Positions 1 to 12,135 of a stretch of DNA of 64,000 bases are shown here, piece after piece. Position numbers and translations under genes: made by a program. The DNA comes from Stagonosporopsis chrysanthemi (lineage: Eukaryota > Ascomycota > Dothideomycetes > Pleosporales > Didymellaceae), in the NCBI GenBank assembly GCA_022560025.1, contig JAFISE010000038.1, positions 124,001 through 188,000 on the forward strand, given 5' to 3'. Each line of letters begins with the position of its first letter. The stretch's first letter is position 1. Below the pieces are notes generated by a model. That model ran no database searches and was not told where the DNA came from. It saw nothing but the letters and a program-made list of their open reading frames with translations.

Positions 1-1998
1 ACGAGCTACAGAGCTTGATTAAGTTCCTTCGTATTCAGCCATACTGCGAGATGTCGAATTGGAAAGACTCCATCACCGGGCCTATGAAGAACGGTCGTGG
101 CAACCTTGCCATGCGGCGACTACAGATTTTTCTCAAGGCCTTCATGAAACGTCGTACTAAGGATGTGCTCAAGAAGGATGGAGCGCTCACCTTTGGAGGC
201 AAGGGCAAGGACGGTGCAGAGAAACCAGCATTTCAGATTGTCGCGCGAAACGTCGAGACCATTATAGGAGAGTTCACGGCCAAAGAGCGCGCTTTCTACG
301 ACCGCTTGTCCACTCGAGCACAGGACCGCCTGGCAGAGCTTATGGGGGGCGAGAAGCAGGATTACATTGGGGCTTTGGTGCTACTGCTTCGTTTACGACA
401 AGCCTGCAACCACCCCAACCTCACAAAGAGCAACGTTAAGGATGACAAGGATGCGCTAACAACAGGGTCAAAACAAGGAGCCCAGACTGGCTTCCAGACT
501 CCTCGTAAGACTTCTAAGGCAGATGATGCTGATGACCTTGCGGATTTGCTCGGTGGTCTGAGTGTTGCCACCAAGCGGTGTGATCTGTGTCAGCGGACAC
601 TCAACCGCGACAACGCCGATAGCGGTGCCATCCGCTGCCACGACTGCGAAGATGATCTTAATGCTTCGACAAAGAAGTCGAAGAAGCACAAGAAGAAGCA
701 CCGTAAAGACAAGCACCGATCTGAGAAAGGGAAGAAGCCTTCTAAGTCAGCCCCTGCTGAGGACAATGATGAAGATGAAGAAGACGTCGTTGCCCGACCT
801 TCAAAGTCATCTCGCCAACGCCGCGTGGTTGTCGACAGCGATGAAGAAGAAGAGGAGGGCGAGTGGCTAGTGCCTGAAGACCAGCAACATTCTGAAGACC
901 TTGGCGTTGCAGGAGGTACAGACGACGAGGACGCGGAAGGAGGCGGTGACACGTTAGCATCAATCGACTCACAAGCATCCGGGAGCGTTGATGATAGCAA
1001 GAGTAACCTCGATTCGTTCATTGTGCACGACACCGACAGCGAAGACGAGGCGCCTATCGTCCGCAGGAAGTTGTTCACCAAAGAGAAGCCGCGGGCGGTC
1101 AACCTCGTGTCCGACGACGAAGATGGCTCGGGCACAGAAGTGGGGTCAGAATCAGAGTTGGATTCGGGCTCAGATGGTGAAAACGAGGATGAAGATTCTG
1201 CGACAGAAGAGTCAGACTCAGATTACAGCACATCTGACCTGGTGCCTTCCACAAAAATACGCCAGCTGCTCCAAATCCTTGAGAAGGAGACCCCAGATCA
1301 CAAGGTCATTGTCTTCTCGCAATTTACTTCCATGCTCGACCTCATTGAGCCCTTCCTCAAGCGCGCGGACTTCAGTTTCACTCGTTACGATGGTAGTATG
1401 CGCAACGATCTGCGCGAGGCCAGTTTGCACAAGCTGCGCGAAGACAAGCGCACACGGGTGCTGTTGTGCAGTCTCAAGTGTGGTAGTCTGGGTCTGAACC
1501 TTACGGCCGCCTCACGCGTAGTCATCATGGAGCCATTCTGGAATCCCGTAAGTTATGCCATCCCAATGCCTCTAGTGCCTCTGAGCTAACGAATTCTAGT
1601 TTGTTGAAGAGCAGGCAATTGACCGCGTCCACCGCCTCAATCAGACAGTGGACGTAACCGTCTATCGCCTCTCGATTCACAACAGCGTCGAAGAGCGTAT
1701 TCTCGAGCTGCAAGAGGCGAAACGCAAGCTCGCTCAGGCTGCTCTCGAGGGCGGCAAGGCCATCGGAAAACTTTCTATGAAGGACATCCTCAATCTCTTC
1801 AAACGCGAGGCCGAGTACGATCATACACACTTGGACAAAGAAGCCGAGCAGGACATCTTCGCTAAGAGGAGGGTGCTGGAAGCTGGCGCTGAGGTGGGCG
1901 GAAGGGGTGAGTCAACGCAAGCTAGACCACCAAGGAAGGCAGGTAGTCTGGGGTTCAAGACGCAGAGGAGGGAGGACGGGGTCTATGGCAGGCGTTAG
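1..1998 (+). CDS. SNF2-family DNA-dependent ATPase, Rad5/Rad16/Uls1-like (5' partial)
   Basis: This is the C-terminal part of a Swi2/Snf2 chromatin/DNA-repair ATPase; the N-terminal helicase motifs lie before the window. The frame is open from base 3. Exon A runs to 1547, a 52-bp intron (GTAAGT donor, TCTAG acceptor) covers 1548-1599, and exon B is 1600-1998. The split codes for an uninterrupted motif, EPFWNP then FVEEQAIDRVHR, the SNF2 motif VI region. Upstream are the ACNHPNL block, then a roughly 200-residue acidic/Lys-rich insertion holding a four-Cys CDLC...CHDC zinc-binding pattern. After that comes the second helicase lobe (VIVFSQFTSMLDLIEPF, YDGSM, GSLGLNLTAA). The insertion between lobes, with zinc ligands, fits the Rad5/Rad16/Uls1 branch acting in repair or SUMO-targeted remodelling. 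The exact subfamily is uncertain because the N-terminus is missing. Confidence 0.9.
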
Positions 1999-2146
1999 GT
2001 GCAGTCCTTGGCTTGACGGATTGGTCACGATAGATGGATGCATCATGAGGCGTTTGGCAGGTGTTTCTGGATAAGTTCTGTCTCATAGACGTGAGAACAG
2101 GTGGCGTTTTGGAAAGGCATTTTCAATATTTTACTCTCATCCTCTT

Positions 2147-2900
2147 CTACTGCGTTTCTGCATTCCTCCACGACTTTCCCACTTTCTTCTCGATCACCGC
2201 AAGGAGTATCACAAATACGATCATGGTCCCTATCGCGGCTAATACCTTGCAAAAACCCCAGTCCCTTCTAATCACACCCCGCCTATTTCCTAGCTGTATC
2301 CCGGTTGAGTTGGTCTGGCTGGATATCGGCACTACGGCTGGGGCAAGCACTACATAGTCGATAGCTACTGATGGCGATTCTTCCGGCGTCAAGGCCAAAG
2401 GCTCTCGACGTCTCCAGTAGTACTGCAAACGAGGCATGGCTGCCGCGCTGGAGGCGCCCACAGCAGCACGTTCGAGGCGCGCACGGCTTGTGTTGGTTAC
2501 GATGGCGGCGAGGACGGGCGAAGATGCGGCGGGTGCTGAGGCGGCTTGAAGGGGCTCGGATGTCACAAATCCGGTAGGGATGGGTGATTGTGCTACTGGT
2601 GCTGCCCGGTGATGTCTCCGTTCATATGGCGGAGGCAGATCGGATGGGATAGAGGCAGGCGTTGGTACTACCGGGCTCGTAGAGAAGTCCAGCGAAGTTT
2701 GGCGCGAGTGGATCTGCTCGTCCTCGCTCTCGAAATGTCTTCGCTAGACTTCCCGTTCTCGCTGCAGAGTTCGGCACAAGCGCATTTCCCATGGATCATC
2801 GCGGATGGTTTCGCTGTAGGTTGGTAGTGTGATCTAGTGTGCAGGGGGGAAGTGAGTCGTCTTGGGTTGGTGAACGTGGTTCGTAGTGTAGGGACGACAT
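2147..2900 (-). pseudogene. Small single-pass membrane protein gene, apparently broken
   Basis: The lower part is an open frame of about 140 codons (2566 down to 2147) ending in one clear hydrophobic segment (VLAAIGTMIVFVILLAVIE) and a basic tail. The frame continues upstream with protein-like composition, including a Pro-rich stretch LPPPYERR (PPxY-like). It then meets an in-frame TAG at 2746-2744, with further coding-like sequence above it (LPTYSETIRDDPWEMRLC). A plausible start, ATG at 2898-2900 (MSSLHYEPRSPTQDDSLPP), lies one frame off, so at least one frameshift or an unrecognised intron is also needed. TAG could derive from CAG by a C-to-T change at CpA, as RIP makes. I could not find a good intron removing both problems. 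The family is not recognised. An intact short gene using only the ATG-less lower frame is less likely. Confidence 0.4.
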
Positions 2901-3927
2901 TGTGAGTAGTACTGTGGTATTGTCTTGATATGAAGGGACATAAGATTAAACAGGGCTGGGTGATTATTTCGCTCCATCTTAATAATAAGTCCAAAGGGAG
3001 AAACACCCGTTACCAAAACTGGTCTCTTCAGTGGGGCAATGTGACTACAAACCCGTGGTTTGCGTCGCCCTGACCCAACCTTGGAAGGTTTGTAGGGGAC
3101 CCGAGAGTATTTGGGGTACTGGAGTAAAAAGAGAGAATCGGTATGAGAGTTTTGAGGCATCAGCTTGCCAGCTTGAGGAAGCCAGGATATGGTGCTGAGT
3201 GGAGTTGGAGGCTATGGGTCGAGGTTCGGTGCAGGAGGCACGTCTGGACCCTGAAGGCCTCCATATGATCCATCATTGTACAGTGCTTTTTTCGAGCGTG
3301 AAAAGCCTCAACGGCGGTTCAGATCTTTCCTTGCTCTTCCCCGTTCCAAAGATAGTGCCCATCATGTCTACGGGGCATAGATTGATACGAGGAGCCGTTG
3401 CATGCATACCTTGAACTCAAGGCAAAACCTCGCTAGGAATTCATGCAGCATCGCAGCCCACTAGAGTGTTGTGATGCTTCATTATGAAGTCCTTGAGTTA
3501 TGAGGAGTGGTGGTAAAAGTGGAGGCTTGATGGCGTAGCTCGCGCACGGACTTGCCTCGGCCGGACTTTACAGCGGTGATGCTGACTACCTTCACAGCGC
3601 CTCTTGGAGCTTCATGGAAGCCACTCGAAGGCAGTTTGCTTTTGACTCTTGCTCGACCTTGTTTGTGTGGTCTTTCTCGTCTTGCATCTTTTGAAAGCCT
3701 CATCCATAGTTCACCCATGCCTCAACCTGCAACATTGACGTAGTGCTCGGCTGGACACCGAATTCCTATCTACACGACCGCAACGACTCAACCACACAAG
3801 GCCCATACAGTCTGCAGACTGGAGGGCTCGCTCATCGCGCTACCACGACCTGACTGTTGCTTACCGAACCTACGCTCTTCTTGCTCGAACACCCTGTTGG
3901 CCATCGTCGTTCGATCGCCCCGCCACC
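2901..3927. other. Intergenic, upstream of the HECT ligase gene
   Basis: No convincing gene is seen; short open frames here have no recognisable domains. The last 200 bp are C/A-rich with CAAC runs, as in fungal 5' leaders, and lead into a good start context (CCGCCACCATG) at 3928. Confidence 0.5.
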
Positions 3928-6900
3928 ATGTTCACGAGCTTCACCGGCAATACGCGGCGTCCCCGTCAGGTCAATCTCTCAGGCCGCAAGACGAACCCGT
4001 TCGGAACACCTGGAGCCGGCGCTGGCTCGCAAGCCGCCCTCGACAGAGCGCAGCAGGAACGTGCGCAACGACAGCGAGACCGAGATACGCTCAATGCGGC
4101 CAAGAAGATACAGCGGGTATGGAGAGGTCATGCCTGCAGACGAAGAGTGGCCGACCAGTTGCGGCAGGAATGGGACACCTTTGAAGAGGCAGACCCGACG
4201 TATGACGACAAGTCTGCGTTGCTACAATTGCACCGTCTATTGCGCTTTGCTTCAACACGAAATGAGCAGGACATACAACGAATACGGCATTTCGGAGACC
4301 GACTGCGGTCGGCACAAGAGCTGCAAGATTGCTTCCAAAGAGCGCCGTGGCCATCAGCTTTCCTAAGTTTTGAGACGTTGCTGCTGGCGGCCCTGCAACG
4401 AGGAAACAAAGCTCCAACAACGCCGTCGAACGCTTCTCTCGAGAACCTTGTCTCTATCCTTCGGTTCGTCACAGGGCAGATCCCTTCCGAAACATCTCAA
4501 CACGCAAATGTCTACTACCGCACCCTCGCCGACACCGTGTCAAAGCTTGCACCATCCTTGACAGATGTATTGGCGGCTGGGGGTGTGCAGACCGGCCAAC
4601 CCGAATCATCTAGTTGGAGATCTTGGGAGGTTCTCCTTGATTCCATTCTTGTACCGCTCAAGACGGTGACTGGATACACATTGGACGCTTACGAAGCTTT
4701 CGGCCATGTTTTCCTGACACTTCCACTGCTGAGCTCTGATTCAACCTCACCGCCCCTATGCCGCTTTAGAGATTCGCTCGCTGAATCGATCAATTACAAG
4801 TTGCTCGCGAGTGCACTAGCTGCATCGCTCAAAACTTCCGGTGTACAAGTCCAATCACAGCTGAAAAGCTCGACTAACCGCCTGCGCTTGCTTGGGCTGT
4901 TCATCTACTTCCACCGATACGCACATAACTTCAACTCCCCAGAAGCTTACGCTATATACCAAGACTTCGTCACGGTAGTGTCGCTGTTGCTAAACTCACT
5001 TCCAGTCAACATCTTGGGTCAGGATGATACCATCATAGATCTTACTGACGAGGATGATTTTGTTGCAGACAAAGTGACCCAATTTCTGAAAGACCAAGTA
5101 CATTCTCTAGTCAACCAAGAAGGTATCGGTAGCCTCTTGGCCGGTTCGTCGCAGCCCTCTGGTGCTTCCGAAGACGACAGGATAGAAGAAGCGAGACAAC
5201 TTGCGAACTATTCCCTTGCGCTACTCCGGTTCTTCCCTAAAAGAGGTGACGAGATACGAATGTGGTTGTACATCGGCCCTTCAGATAAGAAAGACGGTGG
5301 ACGCAAATCGCCTGCGATCAAATACTTCTGGCATGCCTCAAAGCGTTCGTCGGTGTTTTCGACCATCTTCAGAGATTCGCGTGCAGCAATTGACCTTCTC
5401 AAGACGAAGACAGACCCTTCTGCTTCAAGTCTGACGCAGCATGGGTTTTGGCAACCACCGCAGCAAGAACTCAATCGTGAAGCTGCTGTTGCTGATGAGT
5501 GGAGAGTCATTCTGGTGTTTCTGGAGCTCTACACCTTCGTCTTGAAAGTGACGGACGATGAAGAGTTTTTCGCTGTGGGTCAACAGGATGCTTTCTCTAG
5601 CCAAGGCCGCGATAGTGGTCTTCCTCTGCTTGAAGTGAAGGATCTAACGACGTTCCTGAAAAATCTCGGATTTACTCTGTACTTCAACGCGGCAGACATC
5701 ACCCCGGCAGAAGAGCGCGCAGCAACAGGCACCAGTCTGAATTTCTACAGTCATCAAATCGCGGAGTCCCAACCAGCCAAAGAGTCCCAAGAGCCCTCAG
5801 TCGGCGGCGTCGCAGGTCTCAGCCTCGACTATGTCAAGGGCTTAGTCACTGGACTGCTACGCATGGTGTACGAGAGAGATTCACGACGCAATTTTCTGCC
5901 TTCTGATCATTGGTTGATGACTTCACGTTTCGACATGACTGGGTTCATACCAGCTGTCGTAGAAGAGGAGGAGTCACGACACAAAATTCAAGACGAAGAC
6001 GCTGATGATGTGGACGAGGAGGAAGAAGACTTTGACGACACGCCACAGCTAATTGGCACAAGTCGCGTACAACAGCAGAGGCGGCTAGAGAGGTTACAAC
6101 GGCAGCAGCGCAAGGCTTCGCGCAGAAGGTATCTACAAGCCGTCGCTCCACGCCTGGAGATCTTACAGAACATGCCTTTCTTCATACCGTTTACGACTCG
6201 AGTCAAGATCTTCCGCGAATTTGTACACCTCGATATGACGAAACGGAGAAACACTGCCGATCCTGAGGCTTGGCGAGCGAGAATGATGTTTGGAGGTGGA
6301 CCTGGCGATAAGCATTCTGCCCGAATTCGTCGCGACAACGAGTTTGAAGATGCTTACGAGCAATTCTACTCATTAGGACAGGGACTCAAGGAGCCTATAC
6401 AGATCACCTTTGTCGACCAATTTGACGCTCCGGAGGCTGGTATCGATGGTGGCGGTGTGACGAAGGAGTTCCTGACCAGCGTTACGAATCGCGCTTTCCT
6501 GCCTGCAGAAACTGTTGATATGTTCGTCGAGAATGACCAGCATCTCCTGTATCCGAATCCTGCGGCGATAGAGGAGCACAAGGAACAGCTGAAGAAAGCT
6601 GGTTTGCGCGAGAACTCACCAGAATTCCGACTCCAAGTTACTGAGCTACTTCACCGCTATGAGTTTCTTGGTCGAATCATCGGCAAGTGCCTGTACGAGG
6701 GCATTCTGGTGGACGTTAATTTCGCGCCCTTCTTCCTTCGCAAGTGGGCATTGACTGGTGGAACTGGTTCTGCGCCTAACGAATCAGGTTACCGACCAAC
6801 CCTCAACGACCTCCGCGACCTCGACGAGGAGCTCTATCAGGGTCTCCACAAGCTCAAGACGTACTCTGGCGATGTTGAAGACTTCTCGCTCAACTTCACC

Positions 6901-7530
6901 GTCACCGATACCGTTGTTATTGACCATCTTACGTCTCCGAAGAAGACCAAAGCTATCACCAAGGACCTCAGACCCGGCGGCGCCGATACAACAGTCACCA
7001 ACCAGAACCGCCTTGTTTACATCAGCTATATGGCGCGCCACCGCCTGCAGAATCAGCCATATTTGCAGACCACAGCCTTTCTGCGCGGCCTCAGCACTAT
7101 GATCCAGCCTTCCTGGCTCTCTATGTTCAATCAATCAGAACTCCAAACACTGATCTCTGGCACCCGCACACAGATCGACGTCGAAGACCTTCGCCGCAAC
7201 ACCATCTACGGTGGGACTTATGTGATCGGCGACGACGGACTCGAACACCCAACGATCCAGCTCTTCTGGCAAATTATGAAAGACATCAGCGACGACGAGC
7301 GACGTGCTGTACTTAAGTTTGTTACGTCAACGCCGAGGGCGCCATTGTTGGGTTTCGGCACGCTGAATCCACGATTCAGTATCAGAGACGGCGGGAGTGA
7401 TCAGGAGCGGCTGCCGAGCACGAGCACGTGTGTCAATCTTCTGAAGCTACCGATGTATAAGGAATACAACGTGCTGAAGGAGAAGCTGCTTTATAGTGTC
7501 TTCAGTGGGGCTGGGTTTGATCTTAGCTAA
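3928..7530 (+). CDS. HUL5: HECT-type E3 ubiquitin ligase, Hul5/UBE3B-UBE3C family
   Basis: A single exon encodes 1200 residues. HECT ligases take ubiquitin from an E2 onto a cysteine and pass it to the substrate; Hul5 is a proteasome-associated chain-elongating enzyme important for misfolded proteins. An IQ motif lies at about residues 52-68 (AKKIQRVWRGHACRRR), as in UBE3B/UBE3C. A long helical middle region follows, with an acidic stretch near residue 690 (DEDADDVDEEEEDFDD). The HECT domain covers about residues 830-1200: ITFVDQFDAPEAGIDGGGVTKEF, then ALLGFG-like APLLGFGTLNP, and the catalytic cysteine at residue 1168 in STSTCVNLLKLP. The terminus FDLS is close to the usual HECT end. The start at 3928 has a strong context and lies just before the conserved N-terminal FTGNTRRPRQVNLSGR motif. 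Fungal homologues are of similar or slightly shorter length. Confidence 0.95.
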   Translation: MFTSFTGNTRRPRQVNLSGRKTNPFGTPGAGAGSQAALDRAQQERAQRQRDRDTLNAAKKIQRVWRGHACRRRVADQLRQEWDTFEEADPTYDDKSALLQLHRLLRFASTRNEQDIQRIRHFGDRLRSAQELQDCFQRAPWPSAFLSFETLLLAALQRGNKAPTTPSNASLENLVSILRFVTGQIPSETSQHANVYYRTLADTVSKLAPSLTDVLAAGGVQTGQPESSSWRSWEVLLDSILVPLKTVTGYTLDAYEAFGHVFLTLPLLSSDSTSPPLCRFRDSLAESINYKLLASALAASLKTSGVQVQSQLKSSTNRLRLLGLFIYFHRYAHNFNSPEAYAIYQDFVTVVSLLLNSLPVNILGQDDTIIDLTDEDDFVADKVTQFLKDQVHSLVNQEGIGSLLAGSSQPSGASEDDRIEEARQLANYSLALLRFFPKRGDEIRMWLYIGPSDKKDGGRKSPAIKYFWHASKRSSVFSTIFRDSRAAIDLLKTKTDPSASSLTQHGFWQPPQQELNREAAVADEWRVILVFLELYTFVLKVTDDEEFFAVGQQDAFSSQGRDSGLPLLEVKDLTTFLKNLGFTLYFNAADITPAEERAATGTSLNFYSHQIAESQPAKESQEPSVGGVAGLSLDYVKGLVTGLLRMVYERDSRRNFLPSDHWLMTSRFDMTGFIPAVVEEEESRHKIQDEDADDVDEEEEDFDDTPQLIGTSRVQQQRRLERLQRQQRKASRRRYLQAVAPRLEILQNMPFFIPFTTRVKIFREFVHLDMTKRRNTADPEAWRARMMFGGGPGDKHSARIRRDNEFEDAYEQFYSLGQGLKEPIQITFVDQFDAPEAGIDGGGVTKEFLTSVTNRAFLPAETVDMFVENDQHLLYPNPAAIEEHKEQLKKAGLRENSPEFRLQVTELLHRYEFLGRIIGKCLYEGILVDVNFAPFFLRKWALTGGTGSAPNESGYRPTLNDLRDLDEELYQGLHKLKTYSGDVEDFSLNFTVTDTVVIDHLTSPKKTKAITKDLRPGGADTTVTNQNRLVYISYMARHRLQNQPYLQTTAFLRGLSTMIQPSWLSMFNQSELQTLISGTRTQIDVEDLRRNTIYGGTYVIGDDGLEHPTIQLFWQIMKDISDDERRAVLKFVTSTPRAPLLGFGTLNPRFSIRDGGSDQERLPSTSTCVNLLKLPMYKEYNVLKEKLLYSVFSGAGFDLS

Positions 7531-8596
7531 AGCAGTGCTAGAGGGCCAGGGCGGTGTTGGACAGTAGTAGATAAGTGATCGACTATAGAAGCAACCCTTA
7601 CATGTTCGTTCTGTGTACCAGTTTGTGAAGCCGTGTTACGGTTGTGAAGAATCTGGTCGCAGAAGGAATGCTTTGCAGCCAGCCATGCGACGCGCCTGCT
7701 CTCTGGTCACGGTCAGAATCATAATTAAAGCGCTGCTGCCCTCTTCAAACAAAATCACAATGACACACAACCCATCCATCTACCAGTGTCAGTGCTTTGC
7801 GAACGCGACAATCGATCTCGTTTTCTCGAAATGCCTATTGCGCTTACTATCGACATCACAGTCGCATCCTGGGGCAGGCGAGACGGGGCAGTTCGGCTAG
7901 CTAACACAGAGACTACCACCGGCCTCGAAGCCGTTGGCCGGTCCGTCGCGGAAAGCTCGGTATCTGCGGCAGAATATTCTGACCGCTTCTGTCGCAGAGT
8001 GAGGCCCCGAAGTTGCAGGGATTAATGGCCGAAGGTCCCAGGTTTGCAGCAAGATTGTACTCGATCCCTAATGTCTGTTGCAGCGCAACAGGAATCAGGC
8101 ACAAGCCTCGGTCTGATCTGCACAGGACAAATCCGTCGATGGTCCTCCAGCGTCGAGCCTTTGAAATCGGCAAATCCCGTGTTGTTGTGTTCGATCTTTT
8201 GATGCTCCATCGAGATTGCGGTTCGAAAGCCCCGCAAGTGCAACTTTTCGCATTGCCGGTGTTCAACGTTGTTTCGTGGTCCCTGCAACTTCTCCTTTCA
8301 CGTTCTCACCTTTTCGCCATTTCGAGTCGTTGAACCCCAGGCCTCTCCGGAATGCCCTTCAGCTTCAGACCGGTCCAGACACCCACGCGACACGGGAACC
8401 GTTGCTCATTCGCCTCAGCGCGCGGCTAGGCATTCGTCAGACCATCAAAATCGGCCACCTAAAACATATCGCGGGAGAATTGTCATAACATTAGCTGCGG
8501 TCATCTACACTTTCTGTCAAGGTTGCCTTTTCATCGAGATCTCTTTGCGTCGGGCGGTGGGGTTCGTTGCAATTCGTCGATCCAGCGTATGATTCG
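7531..8596. other. Intergenic, 3' of HUL5 and 5' of the histidine kinase
   Basis: About 1.07 kb without a supported gene. Several overlapping short frames occur on both strands, but none shows a domain or a splice-consistent extension. It probably contains the HUL5 3' UTR and the promoter/5' UTR of the kinase gene. Confidence 0.5.
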
Positions 8597-11500
8597 ATGC
8601 CTTTCCCCAGTGGCAGCAAACGTGCATCGTACTTCCCCAGGGCCGATGCAGCTGTGCTGCGCTCGAAACATGCTGCACCCGAGGACCGACCAAGTGAGAC
8701 ATCGCCAATCTTTGACACCGAACATGCCGCCCAGGCCCTGCATATCTGGTCCGTCGAGGTTGCAGAGCGTGTATATCCAGAGCACACAGATGGTTGGGCT
8801 CCAGCAATAATACCAGACAATGCATCAGCACAATGCGCTACCGATCGATACCTGTTTCCCATGCTAACGCGCAACGAGAGGTTGCGTCTGACCATGCTGT
8901 ATTACTATACCCGAAATGCACTTGAGGACGAAGAGCTTCAGTCAAGATTACAAGAGAAGGTCTATCTTGCACGAGATACGGTTGGTTGGGAATTCGTTAT
9001 CGCTGGCCTCCTCAACCACAACACTTACACCCGTATGGTAACCGTGGGACTTCCGTTGGCTGTGCTGCCCCGCCGCGAGAGCACTTGCGCTCATACGGTT
9101 AATCAACCGCCTGGTGTATGTCTTATCTTACTACGTCCATACCTTTCCAAGATGCACGCTAAGAGAAATGATAGGCCATTTTCACCATGCTCAACATGAT
9201 CAATGACTGGCGTTTCCGGGAATCCCCTCATGTTGAGATCGGCGGGCTTCGCGCATATGCTGGTGCGCCTTTGCGCTTCGACACCGAGTTTGGTGAGCAT
9301 GTTGCATTTGGGTCACTTTGCGTAGCGTCGAACTCGGCACAGGAACCGCTCTCGAAAGAGCAGCAGAGGGCACTGGCTCGCCTGGCCGACTGTATTATTT
9401 CTGATATTGTCCACGCCCATAAAGCCAGACGCCAAAAGGAACGTCGACAGATGCTAGATCGTTTGGCACAACTGCAGAAGCTACTGGAAACGGATAGTAA
9501 TCCGGAGGAAGCCGTGAAAGATGTGCTCCTCGAAATTTATCCTGGTAGCCTTGTCAAGGTTGTCGTGGCGCAGAATGACAATCTTGACCTTGGAGACGGG
9601 ACGAACGTGTCTACAGGGCTTATAGAGCATGGATTGTGGGAAGATACCGACTATTTCGACTACGTTATCGAACAACTCAACCACCAGGACCCGATAGCAC
9701 ACCGATCGATCCGACTCGTTGCTTCGCAGTGTACAAGTCAACGAAGACCAACTTACATTGTCGTGAGCACAAGAGACTTTAGAAATGTGTACGACGATAT
9801 CGACACGTGGTTTGTGCAGATGTGCGCGACTTCATTGTCCCGCTCCTGGCAGGAACTGGCGCTCAAGGAGGCTTTGAGAGCGAAAGAGAGTTTTCTTCGC
9901 GGTATTACGCATCAGCTTCGAACACCCATACACGGCATTCTTGGATCGGTTGAACTTCTCACTGAGGAACTGCAGTCTCGCAATGTGCTCAGCGCGACTG
10001 CTGAGTCGTCACCCGATGGAACACCAAGTGACGAACAGCTCAGCGCATTAGATCCATACGCGTACATCAAGACGATACGGTCGTCTGCTAGAGAGTTGAT
10101 CTCCACAGTCAACAGTCTCATTAAGCTCAACCAATGGGCTGACGTCGCCGAAGCGCAACGAGTTGTCGCAGCCCACAAGATCGAAGACATCGAGATGGCG
10201 CTGCTGAACGAGCTCACTTTGTTCCTCCCCGACGATACAAGTTTACGCCCATCTCTCGTACTGAACCACAGGTTACCGGGCCGATGCGATACGATATCCA
10301 TGGATTTGCGTCTCTTTGTCGACTGTATACAGCCTCTCTTGCAAAATGCTATTCAGAACACTGCTGGCGGTGTTGTGATAGTGGTAATTACTGTCACTGA
10401 TGACTTCAGATCATTAGTGGTCGACGTTAAAGACAACGGCTGCGGTATCAAAGCAGAAAATCAGAAACGGATATTTGATGCCTACGAAAAGGTCAACAAC
10501 AACACTGCTGATGCTGGGCTTGGTCTGACCTTGGCCGGAAGACTAGCAACCCTAATGAACGGCAGTCTTGTTCTTGTGAAGTCCGAAGTTGGTAAAGGAT
10601 CACACTTCCGCGTCACATTCAACGACCCTACCTGCGCCTCCTCGCTCTCGCCGAGCCGGAGAGTTTTTGCGAACCTGCCACCAAGTTTCAATAGACTTCC
10701 CGCAGACGATTTTACCTCGCCACTGGGCAACAATATCGCTGGATACCTTACCGGGCTGGGATACATGGAATCTAGGAGCCCCTCAGAGTCTCTCCTGACC
10801 CTAGACTACACACATAATCTCACGAAGCTCTATCAAACCACGAAACGAGTACGCGACGATCAAGTGGCCATTTGCCTTGTGCCTGAGAACGACCTGGTCA
10901 TCAATTTCGCCGGCGAGCGAATGCTGCGAGACAATAACGTAATTTTTGTTAAGGGGCCTTTCACGTCGCAAGCCATAGAGGATGTATTAGCAGAAGCTGA
11001 CTCCATTTTCGCTACTCATGCCGCCATGCAGCCTCCTTCACGAAGCCTGCCCGATGGTGGTATCGCCCTTAAATCCGACCCCGAACCAGCGCCCAAGGAG
11101 GCCGATCTCAAACAAAAGAACTCCATATTCCGCGAACCAGTCATCGAAGCCGAGCTCACCCTATCCGTCGCTGCCCTGAATATCGCGCGAAAGCCCTCGC
11201 TCCCTCCCCCCAGTCCGGACAAACCCATGACGCTCCTGGTCGACGACAATGCCGTCAACCTGCGCCTGCTGGAAATGTACTGTAAGCGCCGCGCCATCTC
11301 GTACTGCACCGCGACAGACGGTGCGCAAGCAGTCAAACTTTTCGCGCACCACGGCTCGGCCTTGACAAAGGACCTCCGCCCCTTCGACCTTGTGCTCATG
11401 GACCTGCAGATGCCCGTTTGCGACGGCATCGAGGCGACGAGCCAGATTCGTACGCTGGAGAAGGATTTCGGGTGGCGCAAGAGCGTGGTGTTTATTGTCA

Positions 11501-11634
11501 CAGGCCAGGATAGTCCAAGCGATCGAGCGAACGCGCAGGAGGCGGGGAGTGACGGGTACTTGGTGAAGCCAGTGGGACCGAAGGTGCTGGATCGCGGGAT
11601 CAAGCAGTGGTTTCCTGAGGCGGAGATTGGGTGA
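8597..11634 (+). CDS. Hybrid histidine kinase with N-terminal GAF-like region
   Basis: Exon 1 is 8597-9115, a 59-bp intron (GTATGT...ATAG) spans 9116-9174, and exon 2 is 9175-11634; the product is 992 residues. It is a soluble sensor kinase of the fungal phosphorelay (autophosphorylation on His, transfer to an internal receiver Asp, then to an HPt protein). The intron join restores a continuous GAF-like block (DTVGWEFVIAGLLN ... GGLRAYAGAPLRF). The HisKA phosphoacceptor is His419 in ITHQLRTPIHG. HATPase signatures follow: N box LLQNAIQNTAGG, G1 VKDNGCGIK, G2 GLGLTLAGR. The receiver domain starts at TLLVDDNAVNLRLLE, with phosphoacceptor Asp916 (LMDLQMPVCDG) and Lys971 (YLVKPVG). No transmembrane segment is seen. 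The start was set at the first in-frame ATG. The fungal HHK group cannot be assigned with confidence from reading alone. Confidence 0.93.
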
Positions 11635-12135
11635 TTGGTCAGACGCGAGTCGGAGAGGATATGGCACGTTTAGCATCGCGTTTATAGCATTGCGCGTCGT
11701 TTCCGAGTTACGGGATCGACTACATCTACAACATGGCATGGCAGACATATACCCAATAGTAATTACACTTTATACATCATAGTCTGCACAACATTGTCAC
11801 ATGTAAACTTGCCTATGAGGCTAAACACTAACACATCAGCGAGCCGAGAGAATCAGTCTTTTGTACGTGCGATTTTATCAGAGAGAACAAATGTTAGTGA
11901 GTCGTTTAGAATGATAGATCTAGCTTGTAAGGCCCTCCCCTCCATGCTCTATGTACTGATCAAACGCTGTCCCGCCCTTGTAATTCAAAAAAGCCAACTG
12001 CTGAAGAACCGAACACGGCCATGGGTATCGTCCTTCCTGAACGCCGGATAGCATGCATAAAACGCCTACATCGCGGGACACGCAACAAATACAATCAATC
12101 AACCAATAACGTGGGATATCAAAAAGGAAAACCAA
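11635..12135. other. Intergenic between convergent genes
   Basis: The kinase gene (+) and the next gene (-) converge here, so this holds two 3' ends. It is A/T-richer than the flanking coding DNA; no gene or repeat was recognised. Confidence 0.5.
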
